Source: Terribacillus halophilus (GTDB lineage Bacteria; Bacillota; Bacilli; Bacillales; Amphibacillaceae). Taken from it: a stretch of DNA of 64,000 nucleotides. Of this stretch, positions 46,600-58,277 are shown in pieces. The notes below the pieces were generated by a model. The model was not told where the DNA came from, did not search any database, and worked only from the letters and a program-made list of their open reading frames with translations. The stretch's first letter is position 1; each line of letters opens with the position of its first letter. The stretch covers positions 124,001 to 188,000 of the forward strand of contig NZ_FMZB01000007.1 in assembly GCF_900101385.1 (NCBI RefSeq), written 5' to 3'. Made by a program: the position numbers and the translations under genes.

Positions 46600-47691
46600 A
46601 TGGTTTTGATCAAGCAGCTGCAAGTACGAACGGATTTAGCTATCGAAGCGAAGGATATTTATACATCAAGTGAACAGAAACAAGGAACGGCAGCAGGCAT
46701 TTCGGTGACGGAGAAAAAAACAGAAGGCATCACCGTCAATTACGTACAAGTGAACGAAGAAGGTGCAAACCAGATCGGGAAGAAACCTGGCATCTATATT
46801 ACAATCCATACAGAAGCAATCAAGAATCAAGATACGAAACAAGAAGAAGAGACAGCGCTTGTTCTTGCCAAAGAGCTTGAACAAATGCTGGCTGAAAACG
46901 ATATTCAGACAGATGCCAAAGGTTTGATCGTCGGACTGGGAAACTGGAATGTAACGCCGGATGCCCTCGGACCAGAAGTGATCGAGAAAATCATGGTCAC
47001 CAATCATCTATTCGAACTGCAGCCGGAATCCGTGGCGGATGGATATCGACCGGTTTCTGCTGTATCGCCGGGGGTCATGGGAACGACAGGTATCGAGACG
47101 AGCACGCTCATCCACGGCATCATCGAAAAAACGAAGCCGGATTTCGTCATAGCGGTAGATGCTTTGGCAGCGCGTTCTGTCAGTCGTGTGAATAGTACGA
47201 TTCAGCTATCCGACACAGGCATCCATCCAGGCTCAGGTGTGGGAAATAAGCGCAAGGAGCTCAGCAAGGATACGTTGGGTATTCCTGTTTTCAGCGTCGG
47301 TGTCCCTACAGTTGTCGATGCAGTTACCATCACGAGTGATACAATCGATTATCTTTTCAAGCACTTCGGCAAAGAATGGAAAGAAAAGGATAAACCTTCA
47401 AAAGCACTTGTCCCGGCAGGTATGCGATTTGGCAAAAAGGAACTGACGGACGAGGATTTGCCAAGTGAAGAACAGCGTCAAGCTATATTCGGTATGGTAG
47501 GAGGACTTACGGAAGTGGAAAAACGCCAGCTGATTCATGAAGTGCTGACACCGCTTGGGTCTAATCTGATGGTGACACCAAAAGAAGTGGATGGTTTCAT
47601 TGCCGATATGGCACATGTCATCGCTGCAGGCATCAATGGAGCCCTGCACGAAAAGGTCGACCCGGCGAATCTTTCGGACTACACCCGCTGA
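46600..47691 (+). CDS. gpr: Germination protease GPR
   Basis: GPR degrades small acid-soluble spore proteins at germination. It is made as an inactive zymogen in the forespore and autoprocessed. The 363-residue product has [14 protein letters not shown] near residue 8, the [16 protein letters not shown] motif near 117 and [37 protein letters not shown] (around residues 175-215), with the catalytic acidic residues. AGGTGGAGGG stands immediately before ATG 46600; TTG 46606 is an alternative with better spacing. Confidence 0.95.
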   Translation: MVLIKQLQVRTDLAIEAKDIYTSSEQKQGTAAGISVTEKKTEGITVNYVQVNEEGANQIGKKPGIYITIHTEAIKNQDTKQEEETALVLAKELEQMLAENDIQTDAKGLIVGLGNWNVTPDALGPEVIEKIMVTNHLFELQPESVADGYRPVSAVSPGVMGTTGIETSTLIHGIIEKTKPDFVIAVDALAARSVSRVNSTIQLSDTGIHPGSGVGNKRKELSKDTLGIPVFSVGVPTVVDAVTITSDTIDYLFKHFGKEWKEKDKPSKALVPAGMRFGKKELTDEDLPSEEQRQAIFGMVGGLTEVEKRQLIHEVLTPLGSNLMVTPKEVDGFIADMAHVIAAGINGALHEKVDPANLSDYTR

Positions 47692-47776
47692 TTTATTACG
47701 GAGGTTCTACTTCAAGCTCTTCTCTCATAGATTCTAGTAGAGTTCAACTAGATTCAAAAAGAGAGGAGCTTCTTTC

Positions 47777-48973
47777 GTGGGAAAAAAAAGGAACAGCTTT
47801 CAGCGAAAGCGTTCAGGCGTACTGTTCATCTATAAGCGTACACTCATCCTCATCAGTGCTGTCCTTTGCCTGTTGACCGGTATAGCAGCACTCACTACTG
47901 CCGGACCTGCATATCGGCTGTCGTCTCAGGCATTGACAGATTGGACAAGGCAACTGGACAGCACTGTTTATTTGGACATACTAGGTAATGAAAGTAAGAT
48001 CTTCCGAAGTGTCCGGCCCGAAGAAGCTCCGCCTATCCAGCTGTCTAACGTTTTCATGCAGATGCTGACAACAATCAAACCGGACGATCCACGGACGCTG
48101 CTTGGCTCCGAGATACCAGGTTTTTCTTTATATGAGAATCAGATAGTCATTGCCGGAGAAGGGACAAACTATACCAACTTGCCGATTGAATCCGGACAGC
48201 CAGAGCATGTCATCGAAGAAGAACCAGTCCAAGAGCAAGAAAAAGAGACACCGGTCGATGAGGAACAAAAATCAGCAGAAGATGGCGAGGAAACGGAGCC
48301 AGCACCTTCAACTGATGGAAAAGATGTGGTTTATATCTACTATACGCATAACCAGGAGTCGTATTTACCTTCACTGGACGCACAGCAGCAAGAAAACGCC
48401 TATAACAAAAATGCCAATGTGACGCATGCTGGGGAGGCATTGGCAAAAAGGCTGGAAGAGCTCGGGATTGGCACGATCGCGGATCAAACGGATATAGGAG
48501 CTATCCTTAATGAAAGAGGAATGGCTTATCACCAATCCTATGAAGCTTCACGAGAAGTAGTGGAGGCAGCTGTTGCAGAGCATAAAGATGTTTCTTTTGT
48601 ATTTGATATCCATCGGGACAGTCTGAAGCGAAAGGATACAACCAAGGAAATCGACGGAAAAACATACGCAAAAGTTGTCTTTGTTGTCGGAGCAGAAAAT
48701 AAAGACTATGAAAAAAACTTGAAGCTGGCGACGGATTTGCACAAGAAGATTGAAGCTGAATATCCAGGCTTGAGTCGGGGAGTCATCACGAAACAAGGAG
48801 CGGGAGTCGATGGGGTTTATAATCAAGATGTTTCAGACAATGCAGCTCTCCTGGAAATAGGCGGAGTGGAAAATACATTGGAGGAAGCACAGCGGACTGC
48901 GGAATTGTTTGCGGAAATATTTGCCGACTATTACTGGGGAGCAGAAAAAGTCCAAGGGGGACAAGCGGAATGA
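47777..48973 (+). CDS. spoIIP: Stage II sporulation protein P (SpoIIP)
   Basis: SpoIIP is the amidase/endopeptidase of the SpoIID-SpoIIM-SpoIIP machine that thins septal peptidoglycan for engulfment. The 398-residue product has a basic N-terminus, one membrane segment (about 20-40, LILISAVLCLLTGIAALTT), an acidic Gln/Glu-rich linker (about 135-175) and the amidase domain with the zinc-like site in VYIYYTHNQESYLP near 185 and FDIHRDSLKR near 277. The start is GTG 47777 after GAGAGGAG. CATAGATT at 47726-47733 resembles a sigma-E -10 box (CATACANT), but no good -35 was found. Confidence 0.95.
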   Translation: MGKKRNSFQRKRSGVLFIYKRTLILISAVLCLLTGIAALTTAGPAYRLSSQALTDWTRQLDSTVYLDILGNESKIFRSVRPEEAPPIQLSNVFMQMLTTIKPDDPRTLLGSEIPGFSLYENQIVIAGEGTNYTNLPIESGQPEHVIEEEPVQEQEKETPVDEEQKSAEDGEETEPAPSTDGKDVVYIYYTHNQESYLPSLDAQQQENAYNKNANVTHAGEALAKRLEELGIGTIADQTDIGAILNERGMAYHQSYEASREVVEAAVAEHKDVSFVFDIHRDSLKRKDTTKEIDGKTYAKVVFVVGAENKDYEKNLKLATDLHKKIEAEYPGLSRGVITKQGAGVDGVYNQDVSDNAALLEIGGVENTLEEAQRTAELFAEIFADYYWGAEKVQGGQAE

Positions 48974-49284
48974 AATATGTGGTGATTGCACTGACAATGC
49001 TGGTATTGTTTTTCGGGGGCATCCTGATCGGTATGGAAAAAGAAGACGTACAACAATCGAATCAACCAGCAGCAGAACAGCAAGAAGGACAGCTGACTGC
49101 ATCGGCTGCTTTTGATCGACCAAATGAAGCGACTGTGATCGAGAAGACGGCACCTGTGACGGATGAAGATGCGGATGGATCAATTGTGCAGCAGCTGGCA
49201 AGCGGTCTTGGAAGTATCTTCACCGGTATCTGTTCAGGTATCATCACGGCCATCGAACAGCTTTCCAATGCACTGTTCGGCTGA
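48970..49284 (+). CDS. yqxA: YqxA family protein (DUF3679)
   Basis: The 104-residue product has a single N-terminal membrane segment (YVVIALTMLVLFFGGILIGM) and a Gln/Glu/Asp-rich body, ending in a hydrophobic helix (SIFTGICSGIITAIEQLSNALFG). It is coupled to spoIIP by ATGA overlap and sits in the same place in Bacillus. The function is unknown; the association suggests sporulation. Confidence 0.85.
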   Translation: MKYVVIALTMLVLFFGGILIGMEKEDVQQSNQPAAEQQEGQLTASAAFDRPNEATVIEKTAPVTDEDADGSIVQQLASGLGSIFTGICSGIITAIEQLSNALFG

Positions 49285-49303
49285 AACTAAGCGTCTAAAA
49301 ACA

Positions 49304-49332
49304 TTGAATAAACAAGGCGCAATTGCTATAAT
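49304..49332 (+). promoter_or_regulatory. Promoter of lepA
   Basis: TTGAAT (49304-49309), 17 bases and a perfect TATAAT (49327-49332), 67 bases before the lepA start. Confidence 0.8.
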
Positions 49333-49398
49333 CAATGCTAGTTATTGTTACGGCTGTCTTTTAAACAGCAGCTTCGGACAATTTAGGAGTGATTTTGA

Positions 49399-51219
49399 TT
49401 GGTAGAGAAGAACAGACGAAATCAGCAGCATGTGCGGAATTTCTCGATCATTGCCCACATCGATCACGGGAAGTCTACACTGGCTGACCGTATTCTGGAG
49501 AAGACGAAAGCCCTTACTTCGCGTGAGATGAAGGCGCAGTATCTGGATGCGATGGATCTGGAAAGAGAGCGTGGTATCACGATCAAGCTGAACGCCGTGC
49601 AGCTTCAGTATGAGCGGGAAAATGGGGAGACATATATATTCCATTTGATAGATACACCGGGGCATGTCGATTTTACATATGAGGTATCCCGGAGCTTGGC
49701 AGCCTGCGAGGGGGCAATTCTTGTAGTGGATGCTGCGCAAGGCATCGAAGCACAGACATTGGCCAATGTCTACTTGGCAATGGACAATGACTTGGAGATC
49801 ATCCCTGTCATCAATAAGATCGATTTACCGAGTGCTGATCCAGATAGGGTCAAACAGGAAATCGAGGATGTCATCGGCATCGATGCCAGTGACGCAATTT
49901 TGGCATCGGCCAAAGCTGGAATTGGGATAGAAGAAATCCTTGAGGCGATCGTGGATCGCATCCCACCGCCAAAAGGTGAAGTGGAAGAACCGCTGAAAGC
50001 ATTGATTTTCGACTCGTTGTATGATTCCTATCGCGGAGTTGTGGCTTATACTTGTATCAAAGAAGGTTCGGTCAAAGTAGGCGATAAGATCCGCATGATG
50101 GCAACTGGCAAAGAATTTGAAGTCAATGAGGTCGGTGTTTTCAATCCGGCTCCAGTACAAAAGGACGAGCTGATCGTTGGAGACGTTGGCTACTTGACAG
50201 CCTCCATTAAAAACGTAAGTGACACGCGGGTGGGGGATACCATTACATTGGCCAACAAACCTGCCAGTGAGCCATTGCCGGGCTACCGCCGCCTGAATCC
50301 GATGGTATATTGCGGATTATTCCCGGTTGATGCGAGCAATTATAATGATTTGCGGGAAGCGTTGGAGCGATTGGAATTGAATGATAGCTCCTTGCAATAT
50401 GAAGCGGAAACATCACAAGCGCTGGGATTCGGTTTCCGATGCGGTTTCCTTGGTCTTTTGCATATGGAAATCATCCAAGAGCGAATCGAGCGTGAATTCA
50501 ATATCGACTTGATCACCACTGCACCGAGCGTTATCTACAATGTCATTTTGAATGACGGCAGTGAGGTACGCGTTGATAACCCCGCTGCAATGCCGGATGC
50601 ACAATCACGTGCCGAGGTGCAGGAACCGTATGTTAAAGCGACGATTATGGTGCCGAATGATTATGTTGGGACTGTCATGGAGCTTTGTCAGAAGAAACGC
50701 GGTGATTTCAAGGATATGCAGTATCTGGACGATGTCCGAGTGAATGTCGTTTATGAGATTCCGCTTTCTGAAATCGTTTATGATTTCTTTGATCAGCTCA
50801 AGTCCCAGACAAAAGGCTATGCAAGCTTCGATTATGAACTGATCGGCTATAAAGCAAGCGAATTGCAGAAGATGGATATCCTCTTGAACGGGGATACAAT
50901 TGATGCGCTGTCCTTCATCGTGCATCGTGATTTTGCTTTCGATCGTGGTAAATCGATCGTTGAGAAGCTGAAGACGCTGATCCCGCGCCAGCAATTCGAG
51001 GTTCCGGTTCAGGCTGCAATCGGAAACAAGATCGTTGCCCGTTCCAATATCAAAGCGATACGTAAGAATGTCCTGTCCAAATGTTATGGCGGCGACATTT
51101 CACGTAAACGTAAATTGCTCGAGAAACAAAAAGAAGGTAAGAAACGCATGAAGATGGTCGGTTCCGTGGAAGTTCCACAAGAAGCGTTCATGGCCATCCT
51201 GCAAATGGACGACGAATAA
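49399..51219 (+). CDS. lepA: Elongation factor 4 (LepA)
   Basis: EF4 is a ribosome-binding translational GTPase implicated in back-translocation and initiation. The 606-residue product has G1 AHIDHGKST near residue 19, G2 RGITIKL near 55, G3 DTPGHVDF near 77, G4 NKIDLP near 134 and G5 SAKAGIG near 170. The LepA-specific C-terminal domain ends with [21 protein letters not shown] and [20 protein letters not shown]. The start is TTG 49399 after TAGGAG (10 bases), giving the usual N-terminal length. Confidence 0.96.
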   Translation: MVEKNRRNQQHVRNFSIIAHIDHGKSTLADRILEKTKALTSREMKAQYLDAMDLERERGITIKLNAVQLQYERENGETYIFHLIDTPGHVDFTYEVSRSLAACEGAILVVDAAQGIEAQTLANVYLAMDNDLEIIPVINKIDLPSADPDRVKQEIEDVIGIDASDAILASAKAGIGIEEILEAIVDRIPPPKGEVEEPLKALIFDSLYDSYRGVVAYTCIKEGSVKVGDKIRMMATGKEFEVNEVGVFNPAPVQKDELIVGDVGYLTASIKNVSDTRVGDTITLANKPASEPLPGYRRLNPMVYCGLFPVDASNYNDLREALERLELNDSSLQYEAETSQALGFGFRCGFLGLLHMEIIQERIEREFNIDLITTAPSVIYNVILNDGSEVRVDNPAAMPDAQSRAEVQEPYVKATIMVPNDYVGTVMELCQKKRGDFKDMQYLDDVRVNVVYEIPLSEIVYDFFDQLKSQTKGYASFDYELIGYKASELQKMDILLNGDTIDALSFIVHRDFAFDRGKSIVEKLKTLIPRQQFEVPVQAAIGNKIVARSNIKAIRKNVLSKCYGGDISRKRKLLEKQKEGKKRMKMVGSVEVPQEAFMAILQMDDE

Positions 51220-51226
51220 AAAAACA

Positions 51227-51262
51227 GACAACCCTTGTCCTTATCCGGCAAGGGTTTGTCAT
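51227..51262 (+). terminator. Hairpin after lepA
   Basis: GACAACCCTTG (51227-51237) pairs with CAAGGGTTTGTC (51249-51260) with one bulge. The tail has few T, so read-through into hemW is likely. Confidence 0.5.
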
Positions 51263-51278
51263 TGCGGAAGGAGGCAGC

Positions 51279-52442
51279 ATGATGAACGAAGTGAAATCCG
51301 CCTATATCCATATACCATTTTGTGAACAGCTCTGTCACTATTGCGACTTTACGAAGTTTTTTTACCGGGAAGACAGCGCAGATGAATATGTAGAAGCACT
51401 AAGGAAGGAAATAGAGCATTATATTCCGAACAGACAGCAAATGAAGACGATTTTCGTCGGCGGAGGTACGCCGACAGCCCTGAATATGCAGCAGCTTGAA
51501 CATGTTTTGAAAAGTGTCGACAAAGCGTTCGATGTCCATGCAGCCAATGAATATACGTTTGAAGCCAATCCCGGCGATCTGACATTGGAGAAGGCGAAAC
51601 TTTTGAAAACGTACGGAGTGGACCGCATCTCACTTGGTGTGCAAGTGTTTGATGATAAACTGCTTGAAGCAATCGGACGGCTCCACCGGGTGAAGGATGT
51701 ATATCAAAGTCTTGATCTGCTGAAACAGGCTGGTTTTGACAATATCAGTATCGATTTGATTTATGCGCTGCCAGGACAGACATTGGAACAGTTTGGACAT
51801 ACTGTGGAAGAGGCTTTGCAGTTCGATTTGCAGCATTATTCTTCTTACTCGCTGCAAATCGAGCCAAAAACGGTCTTTTATCAGCGTTATAAAAAGGGAA
51901 CATTAAAGAAAGCGCCGGAAGAGTTGGAAGCAAGCATGTACAATCTGCTGCGTGACGAAATGAAGGCACATGGCAGACAGCAGTACGAGGTAAGCAATTT
52001 TGCAGTGCCTGGCAAGGAAAGCCAGCACAATCTTGCATACTGGAATAATGACTTCTATTACGGGCTTGGCGCTGGAGCGCATGGCTATTTGCCAGGCCGT
52101 CGAATCATCAATATCCGGCCGCTTCCAGCTTATCTGAAACAAGCGAATGAGAATGGCATTCCTGTACTGCATGAGGAATCGATCGGCCGCAAAGAGCGCA
52201 TCGAAGAAGAGCTATTTCTCGGGCTCCGCAAGAAAACGGGCGTGAGTAAAGCAGCTTTCCGTGAAAAATTCGGTATCGGACTTACCGATGTTTACCGAAA
52301 GCCTCTCGATTTGTTGATTAGCAAGGGCTGGCTGATAGAAGATGCTGATCATGTCGCGATGACAGAAGACGGTTTCTTGTTCGGAAACGATGTATTCCAG
52401 GAGTTCCTTTTGGAAGAAGAACCAGCAAGCGTTTCGAATTGA
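51279..52442 (+). CDS. hemW: Radical SAM protein HemW (heme chaperone, HemN-like)
   Basis: HemW is related to coproporphyrinogen III dehydrogenase, but members of this clade bind heme and act as chaperones. The 387-residue product has the [4Fe-4S] motif CEQLCHYCDF near residue 15 (CxxxCxxC, without the fourth Cys seen in HemN), GGGTPTALN near 63, and EANPGDLT. GGAGG is close to ATG 51279; ATG 51282 has better spacing and may be used. Its stop codon lies in the hrcA -35 box. Confidence 0.93.
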   Translation: MMNEVKSAYIHIPFCEQLCHYCDFTKFFYREDSADEYVEALRKEIEHYIPNRQQMKTIFVGGGTPTALNMQQLEHVLKSVDKAFDVHAANEYTFEANPGDLTLEKAKLLKTYGVDRISLGVQVFDDKLLEAIGRLHRVKDVYQSLDLLKQAGFDNISIDLIYALPGQTLEQFGHTVEEALQFDLQHYSSYSLQIEPKTVFYQRYKKGTLKKAPEELEASMYNLLRDEMKAHGRQQYEVSNFAVPGKESQHNLAYWNNDFYYGLGAGAHGYLPGRRIINIRPLPAYLKQANENGIPVLHEESIGRKERIEEELFLGLRKKTGVSKAAFREKFGIGLTDVYRKPLDLLISKGWLIEDADHVAMTEDGFLFGNDVFQEFLLEEEPASVSN

Positions 52443-52467
52443 CAATTTTAATAGCCTTTGTTACCTT
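52439..52467 (+). promoter_or_regulatory. Possible promoter of the hrcA-dnaK operon
   Basis: A perfect -35 TTGACA (52439-52444) overlaps the hemW stop. The best-spaced -10 is the weak TACCTT (52462-52467, 17 bases), followed by the CIRCE operator. Confidence 0.55.
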
Positions 52468-52477
52468 ATATGTATAT

Positions 52478-52504
52478 TTAGCACTCCATGAACCAGAGTG
52501 CTAA
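52478..52504 (+). promoter_or_regulatory. CIRCE operator (HrcA binding site)
   Basis: A perfect consensus inverted repeat, TTAGCACTC (52478-52486), nine-base spacer, GAGTGCTAA (52496-52504), just before hrcA. HrcA represses the operon by binding here and is inactivated when GroE is titrated by unfolded protein. Confidence 0.98.
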
Positions 52505-52518
52505 TCGAGGTGATGATC

Positions 52519-53547
52519 ATGCTGACAGAAAGACAGCTGCGTATCCTTCAGGTCATAGTCGATGATTTCATTGAAACGGCGCAGCCGATAGGTTCGCGTG
52601 CTATCTCCAATAAGCAGGACGTTGCTTACAGTGCCGCGACGATCCGAAATGATATGGCTGAATTGGAACAGCTTGGCTTGATCGAGAAGACGCATACCTC
52701 ATCTGGAAGGGTCCCTTCCGAAAGAGGCTATCGTTTCTACGTGGATCATCTACTGACACCATTCCATTTGACGCGGCAGGATACGTCGGCAATCAAACAG
52801 ACCTTCTCTGCGAATATGCGGGAGATGGAGGAAGTCGTCCAGCAGTCCGCAGCACTGTTATCAGAGCTGACCAATTATACAAGCATCATCCTCGGACCCG
52901 AAATGCTGGAGACGAAGCTTAAGCACATCCAGATTCTGAATTTATCTGATTTCAGTGCTGTCATGATCCTTGTGACAGACACCGGTCATGTGGAACACAG
53001 ATCTTTTCGTATTCCTGATGGAATGGATCATGCGGAGATGGAAAAGGCAGTTAATATCCTGAATGACCGCTTGGCTGGTGTGCCGCTAATGATGGTGCCC
53101 GGCAGGCTGAAAGCGGAAGTGCAGGAGCTGCTCAAACAGCATACCGCACATTATGAGACGATTTTTGCTTATCTGCGTTCCTTCATGGAAACCCAGCAGC
53201 CACTCAAGCTTTATTTCGGCGGCAAGACGAATATCTTGATGCAGCCTGATTTTCAGGACTTGAATAAGCTGCGGACCCTATATACGATGATAGAAGAAGA
53301 GGGCGAAACGATAGCCCAGCTTCTCAAGGGAGAACAAAATGGTTTGCATGTTTCCATCGGCACGGAAAATAAGCTGGATGCGATGCAGGATTGCAGTTTT
53401 GTCACTGCTAGTTACACAGCAGATGGCACACATATGGGGACGGTCGCACTGCTTGGACCGACCAGGATGGAATATTCCCGTGTGATGTCGCTGATGCATG
53501 TCTTAACGGGAAAACTGACCAATGCTTATCAGGATTGGCAGAAATGA
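52519..53547 (+). CDS. hrcA: Heat-inducible transcription repressor HrcA
   Basis: HrcA represses the dnaK and groE operons through CIRCE. The 342-residue product has an N-terminal winged helix (LTERQLRILQVIVDDFIETAQPIGSR, ATIRNDMAELEQLGLIEKTHTSSGRVPSERGYRFYVDHLL; around residues 1-75) and the GAF-like dimerisation part. ATG 52519 lies about 6 bases after GAGGTG and gives the family start MLTERQ; ATG 52513 is also in frame. Confidence 0.96.
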   Translation: MLTERQLRILQVIVDDFIETAQPIGSRAISNKQDVAYSAATIRNDMAELEQLGLIEKTHTSSGRVPSERGYRFYVDHLLTPFHLTRQDTSAIKQTFSANMREMEEVVQQSAALLSELTNYTSIILGPEMLETKLKHIQILNLSDFSAVMILVTDTGHVEHRSFRIPDGMDHAEMEKAVNILNDRLAGVPLMMVPGRLKAEVQELLKQHTAHYETIFAYLRSFMETQQPLKLYFGGKTNILMQPDFQDLNKLRTLYTMIEEEGETIAQLLKGEQNGLHVSIGTENKLDAMQDCSFVTASYTADGTHMGTVALLGPTRMEYSRVMSLMHVLTGKLTNAYQDWQK

Positions 53548-53556
53548 GTTGAATAT

Positions 53557-53580
53557 GGCTTGCTTTTTTTAGCAAGCCTT
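53557..53580 (+). other. Hairpin between hrcA and grpE
   Basis: GGCTTGC (53557-53563) pairs with GCAAGCC (53572-53578) around a T-rich loop. In B. subtilis the same junction is an mRNA processing site that lowers hrcA mRNA relative to grpE-dnaK; a similar role here is inferred. Confidence 0.5.
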
Positions 53581-53614
53581 TCATATAAGCAATGCTTTTC
53601 AGGAGGTGACCATC

Positions 53615-54175
53615 ATGGCAAATGAAGAAAAAGAAAAAATGAATGAAACCGAAGCGCAGGAAGCTGTCGAAGCAGAAGTGATCGATCAAGCCCCGGCTGA
53701 GGAATCTGAAACTAACGAAGAAGGCAGTGAAAAGCTAGCCCAGCTCGAACAGGAGAAAAACGACATGTACGAGCGTCTGCTTCGCTTGCAGGCTGAGTAT
53801 GACAACTTCCGCAAGCGTACACAGAAGGAAAAAGAAGCTGCCAGCAAATATAGATCCCAAGATTTGGCGGAAGCTTTGCTTCCAGTCGTAGACAACTTGG
53901 ATCGTGCCCTTCAGACTGTCCAGGAAGAAGAATCGAACAAAGGTTTCGTCGATGGTATCCGTATGGTACATCGTCAATTGTTGGATGCTTTCAAACAGCA
54001 AGGAATCGAAGCTATCGAATCAGTCGGACAGCCTTTTGATCCGCATTTGCACCAAGCAGTCATGCAGGTGGAAAACGACGAATACGAACCGAATACGGTC
54101 GTACAGGAAATGCAAAAAGGCTATCAGCTAAAAGACCGTGTCATCCGACCGGCTATGGTTCAAGTGAATCAATAA
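53615..54175 (+). CDS. grpE: Nucleotide exchange factor GrpE
   Basis: GrpE releases ADP from DnaK. The 186-residue product has an acidic disordered N-terminus, a long coiled coil (EKNDMYERLLRLQAEYDNFRKRTQKE, about 50-80) and the C-terminal beta domain (SVGQPFDPHLHQAVMQVE). ATG 53615 is 4 to 8 bases after AGGAGGTGA; GTG 53606 in the same frame is part of that site. Confidence 0.96.
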   Translation: MANEEKEKMNETEAQEAVEAEVIDQAPAEESETNEEGSEKLAQLEQEKNDMYERLLRLQAEYDNFRKRTQKEKEAASKYRSQDLAEALLPVVDNLDRALQTVQEEESNKGFVDGIRMVHRQLLDAFKQQGIEAIESVGQPFDPHLHQAVMQVENDEYEPNTVVQEMQKGYQLKDRVIRPAMVQVNQ

Positions 54176-56029
<1,854 letters not shown>

Positions 56030-56057
56030 GCGTATATGCGATAACAAGTGACACCCG

Positions 56058-56100
56058 ACAAGTCAAAGCCGCTAGAGAGCAGGCTTTGACTTGTTACATG
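56058..56100 (+). terminator. Strong hairpin between dnaK and dnaJ
   Basis: A 13-bp perfect stem (56058-56070 with 56082-56094), loop of 11 bases, followed by TACATGTTT. The tail is weak, so it probably terminates partially or stabilises the grpE-dnaK transcript. Confidence 0.65.
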
Positions 56101-56179
56101 TTTGGAGCATTTGATGCCTGTGAGGCTTAATGGTATGATAAAATTTATGTATAAGAGAGAGTCGGGAGAGTGATTGTCA

Positions 56180-57304
56180 GTGAGTAAGCGGGATTACTAC
56201 GATGTGCTTGGAGTTGGAAAAGACGCCTCCAAGGAAGAAATCAAAAAAGCATATCGTAAACTTGCGCGCAAATACCACCCAGATGTAAACAAGGCTGAAG
56301 ATGCAGCTGATCAGTTCAAAGAAGCAAAAGAAGCATATGAAGTGCTCGGGAATGAACAAAAACGTGCCCAGTACGATCAATTTGGCCATGCTGGTCCGCA
56401 AAGCCAAGGATTCGGTGGTGCCGGGGCACAGGACTTTGGCGGTTTTGGCGACATTTTCGATATGTTCTTTGGCGGCGGAGGACGACGCCAGGATCCGAAT
56501 GCGCCTCGTCAAGGTGCGGATTTGCAATACACCATGACGCTTAAGTTCGAAGAAGCGATCTTTGGTAAAGAAACAGATATCGAGATTCCGAAAGAAGAAG
56601 AATGTGATACATGTCATGGTTCAGGGGCAAAGCCAGGTACCCAGCCGAAAACGTGTACGCATTGTAATGGAAGCGGCCAGCTTAATGTAGAGCAAAACAC
56701 GCCATTCGGCCGTGTAGTGAATCGACGTGTGTGTAATACATGTAACGGAACAGGTAAAATCATTCCAGACAAATGTAATACATGTGGCGGTTCCGGTCGT
56801 GTACGCAAACGCAATAAAATTCATATCAATATTCCTGCAGGTATTGACGATGGCCAGCAGATCCGTGTATCAGGTAAAGGGGAAGCAGGTGTCAACGGCG
56901 GACCTCCAGGAGATTTATATGTAGTCATCCAAGTCCGCAGCCACGAGTTCTTTGAGCGCGACGGAGACAACATTTTTTGCGAAATGCCGATAACGTTCGC
57001 CCAAGCCGCACTCGGTGATGAATTGGAAGTGCCGACAGTCCATGGTGCAGTCAATCTGAAAATTCCAGCTGGTACCCAGACTGGCCGAACATTCCGCCTT
57101 AAAGGCAAAGGTTCACCGAATGTACGCGGATATGGTCAAGGAGATCAGCATGTCAAAATCCGTGTCGTGACACCGACGAACTTGACTGACCGTCAGAAGG
57201 AGCTGTTGCGTGAACTGAACGATATCAGCGGGAATGAACCGACTGACGAACAGCATGACAACATCTTTACACGTATGAAACGTGCGTTCAAGGGTGAGTC
57301 TTAA
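56180..57304 (+). CDS. dnaJ: Chaperone protein DnaJ (Hsp40)
   Basis: DnaJ delivers substrates to DnaK and stimulates its ATPase. The 374-residue product has the J domain with HPD in [12 protein letters not shown] near residue 33, a Gly/Phe-rich region (about 70-100), and four CxxCxGxG zinc repeats ([32 protein letters not shown]; about 145-205), so it is a type I member. The start is GTG 56180 ([11 protein letters not shown]), with GGAGAG upstream; TTG 56174 is an alternative. Confidence 0.97.
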   Translation: MSKRDYYDVLGVGKDASKEEIKKAYRKLARKYHPDVNKAEDAADQFKEAKEAYEVLGNEQKRAQYDQFGHAGPQSQGFGGAGAQDFGGFGDIFDMFFGGGGRRQDPNAPRQGADLQYTMTLKFEEAIFGKETDIEIPKEEECDTCHGSGAKPGTQPKTCTHCNGSGQLNVEQNTPFGRVVNRRVCNTCNGTGKIIPDKCNTCGGSGRVRKRNKIHINIPAGIDDGQQIRVSGKGEAGVNGGPPGDLYVVIQVRSHEFFERDGDNIFCEMPITFAQAALGDELEVPTVHGAVNLKIPAGTQTGRTFRLKGKGSPNVRGYGQGDQHVKIRVVTPTNLTDRQKELLRELNDISGNEPTDEQHDNIFTRMKRAFKGES

Positions 57305-57323
57305 TAAAAGGAGTGACGTGTGC

Positions 57324-58262
57324 GTGAAATGGGCAGAGCTGTGTATCCATACGACAAATGAAGCGATTGAGCCGATTTCGAATATCCTGCACGAAGCAGG
57401 GGCAAGCGGTGTCGTGATCCAGGACCCAGAGGATTTGGTTAAGGATCATGATACAACATTCGGTGAAATCTATGAATTGAATCCGGACGATTATCCGGCA
57501 GAAGGTATTTTTGTCAAAGCATACTTGCCTTTGAACAGCTTTCTGAATGAAACGGTGAACGAAATCAAAGCAGCGATCTCCAATCTGAGTGTATATCAGA
57601 TCGACATCGGTGCCAATGAAGTATCCGTCAGCGAAGTGGATGAGGAAGATTGGTCCACTGCCTGGAAAAAGTATTACAAGCCCGTGAAGATCTCCGAAAA
57701 GTTCACCATCATCCCGACATGGGAAGCGTATACGCCGGTTGCCAGTGATGAAGTGATTATGGAACTCGATCCGGGGATGGCTTTTGGAACAGGTACACAT
57801 CCGACGACGGTATTGAGTGTCCAAGCAATTGAACGTTTTGTGAAAAAAGGCGACATCGTCATCGATGTAGGCTCCGGTTCAGGTGTCCTGAGCATTGCTG
57901 CCGTTCTGCTTGGCGCCGGGCATGTGCATGCATTCGATCTGGATGATGTGGCAGTGAACAGCACGAAAATAAATGCGGAGCTCAACCAAGCTGCCGACCG
58001 CATTACGGCACGGCCGAATAACCTGCTTGAAGGCGTGGAGGTAGAAGCCGATGTCATCGTCTCGAACATTCTGGCTGAAATCATCTTGAAATTCACAGAT
58101 GATGCATACAAATTGATCAAACCAGGCGGTCTGTTCATTACAAGCGGCATTATCAGTCAGAAGAAAAACGAGGTTAAAGAAGCCTTGAAAGCGTCAGGTT
58201 TTGATATTGTCGAAGTCAATGAAATGGAAGACTGGGTCGCCATCATTGCAAAGAAGAATTAA
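57324..58262 (+). CDS. prmA: Ribosomal protein L11 methyltransferase PrmA
   Basis: PrmA trimethylates several positions of L11 using SAM. The 312-residue product has the N-terminal substrate domain (KWAELCIHTTNEAIEPISNILHEAGASG is split across residues 2-30), the SAM motif VIDVGSGSGVLSIAA near 180 and the SNILAEIIL motif near 250. The start is GTG 57324, ten bases after AAGGAG. An in-frame extension to 57282 lies in dnaJ. It is part of the heat-shock operon. Confidence 0.96.
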   Translation: MKWAELCIHTTNEAIEPISNILHEAGASGVVIQDPEDLVKDHDTTFGEIYELNPDDYPAEGIFVKAYLPLNSFLNETVNEIKAAISNLSVYQIDIGANEVSVSEVDEEDWSTAWKKYYKPVKISEKFTIIPTWEAYTPVASDEVIMELDPGMAFGTGTHPTTVLSVQAIERFVKKGDIVIDVGSGSGVLSIAAVLLGAGHVHAFDLDDVAVNSTKINAELNQAADRITARPNNLLEGVEVEADVIVSNILAEIILKFTDDAYKLIKPGGLFITSGIISQKKNEVKEALKASGFDIVEVNEMEDWVAIIAKKN

Positions 58263-58277
58263 GGCAGAGGTGAAAGG

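Noticed and set aside
46230-46673. A 147-codon plus-strand frame across rpsT and the gpr start
   Set aside because: It is antisense to rpsT and runs through two promoters into gpr in the wrong frame.
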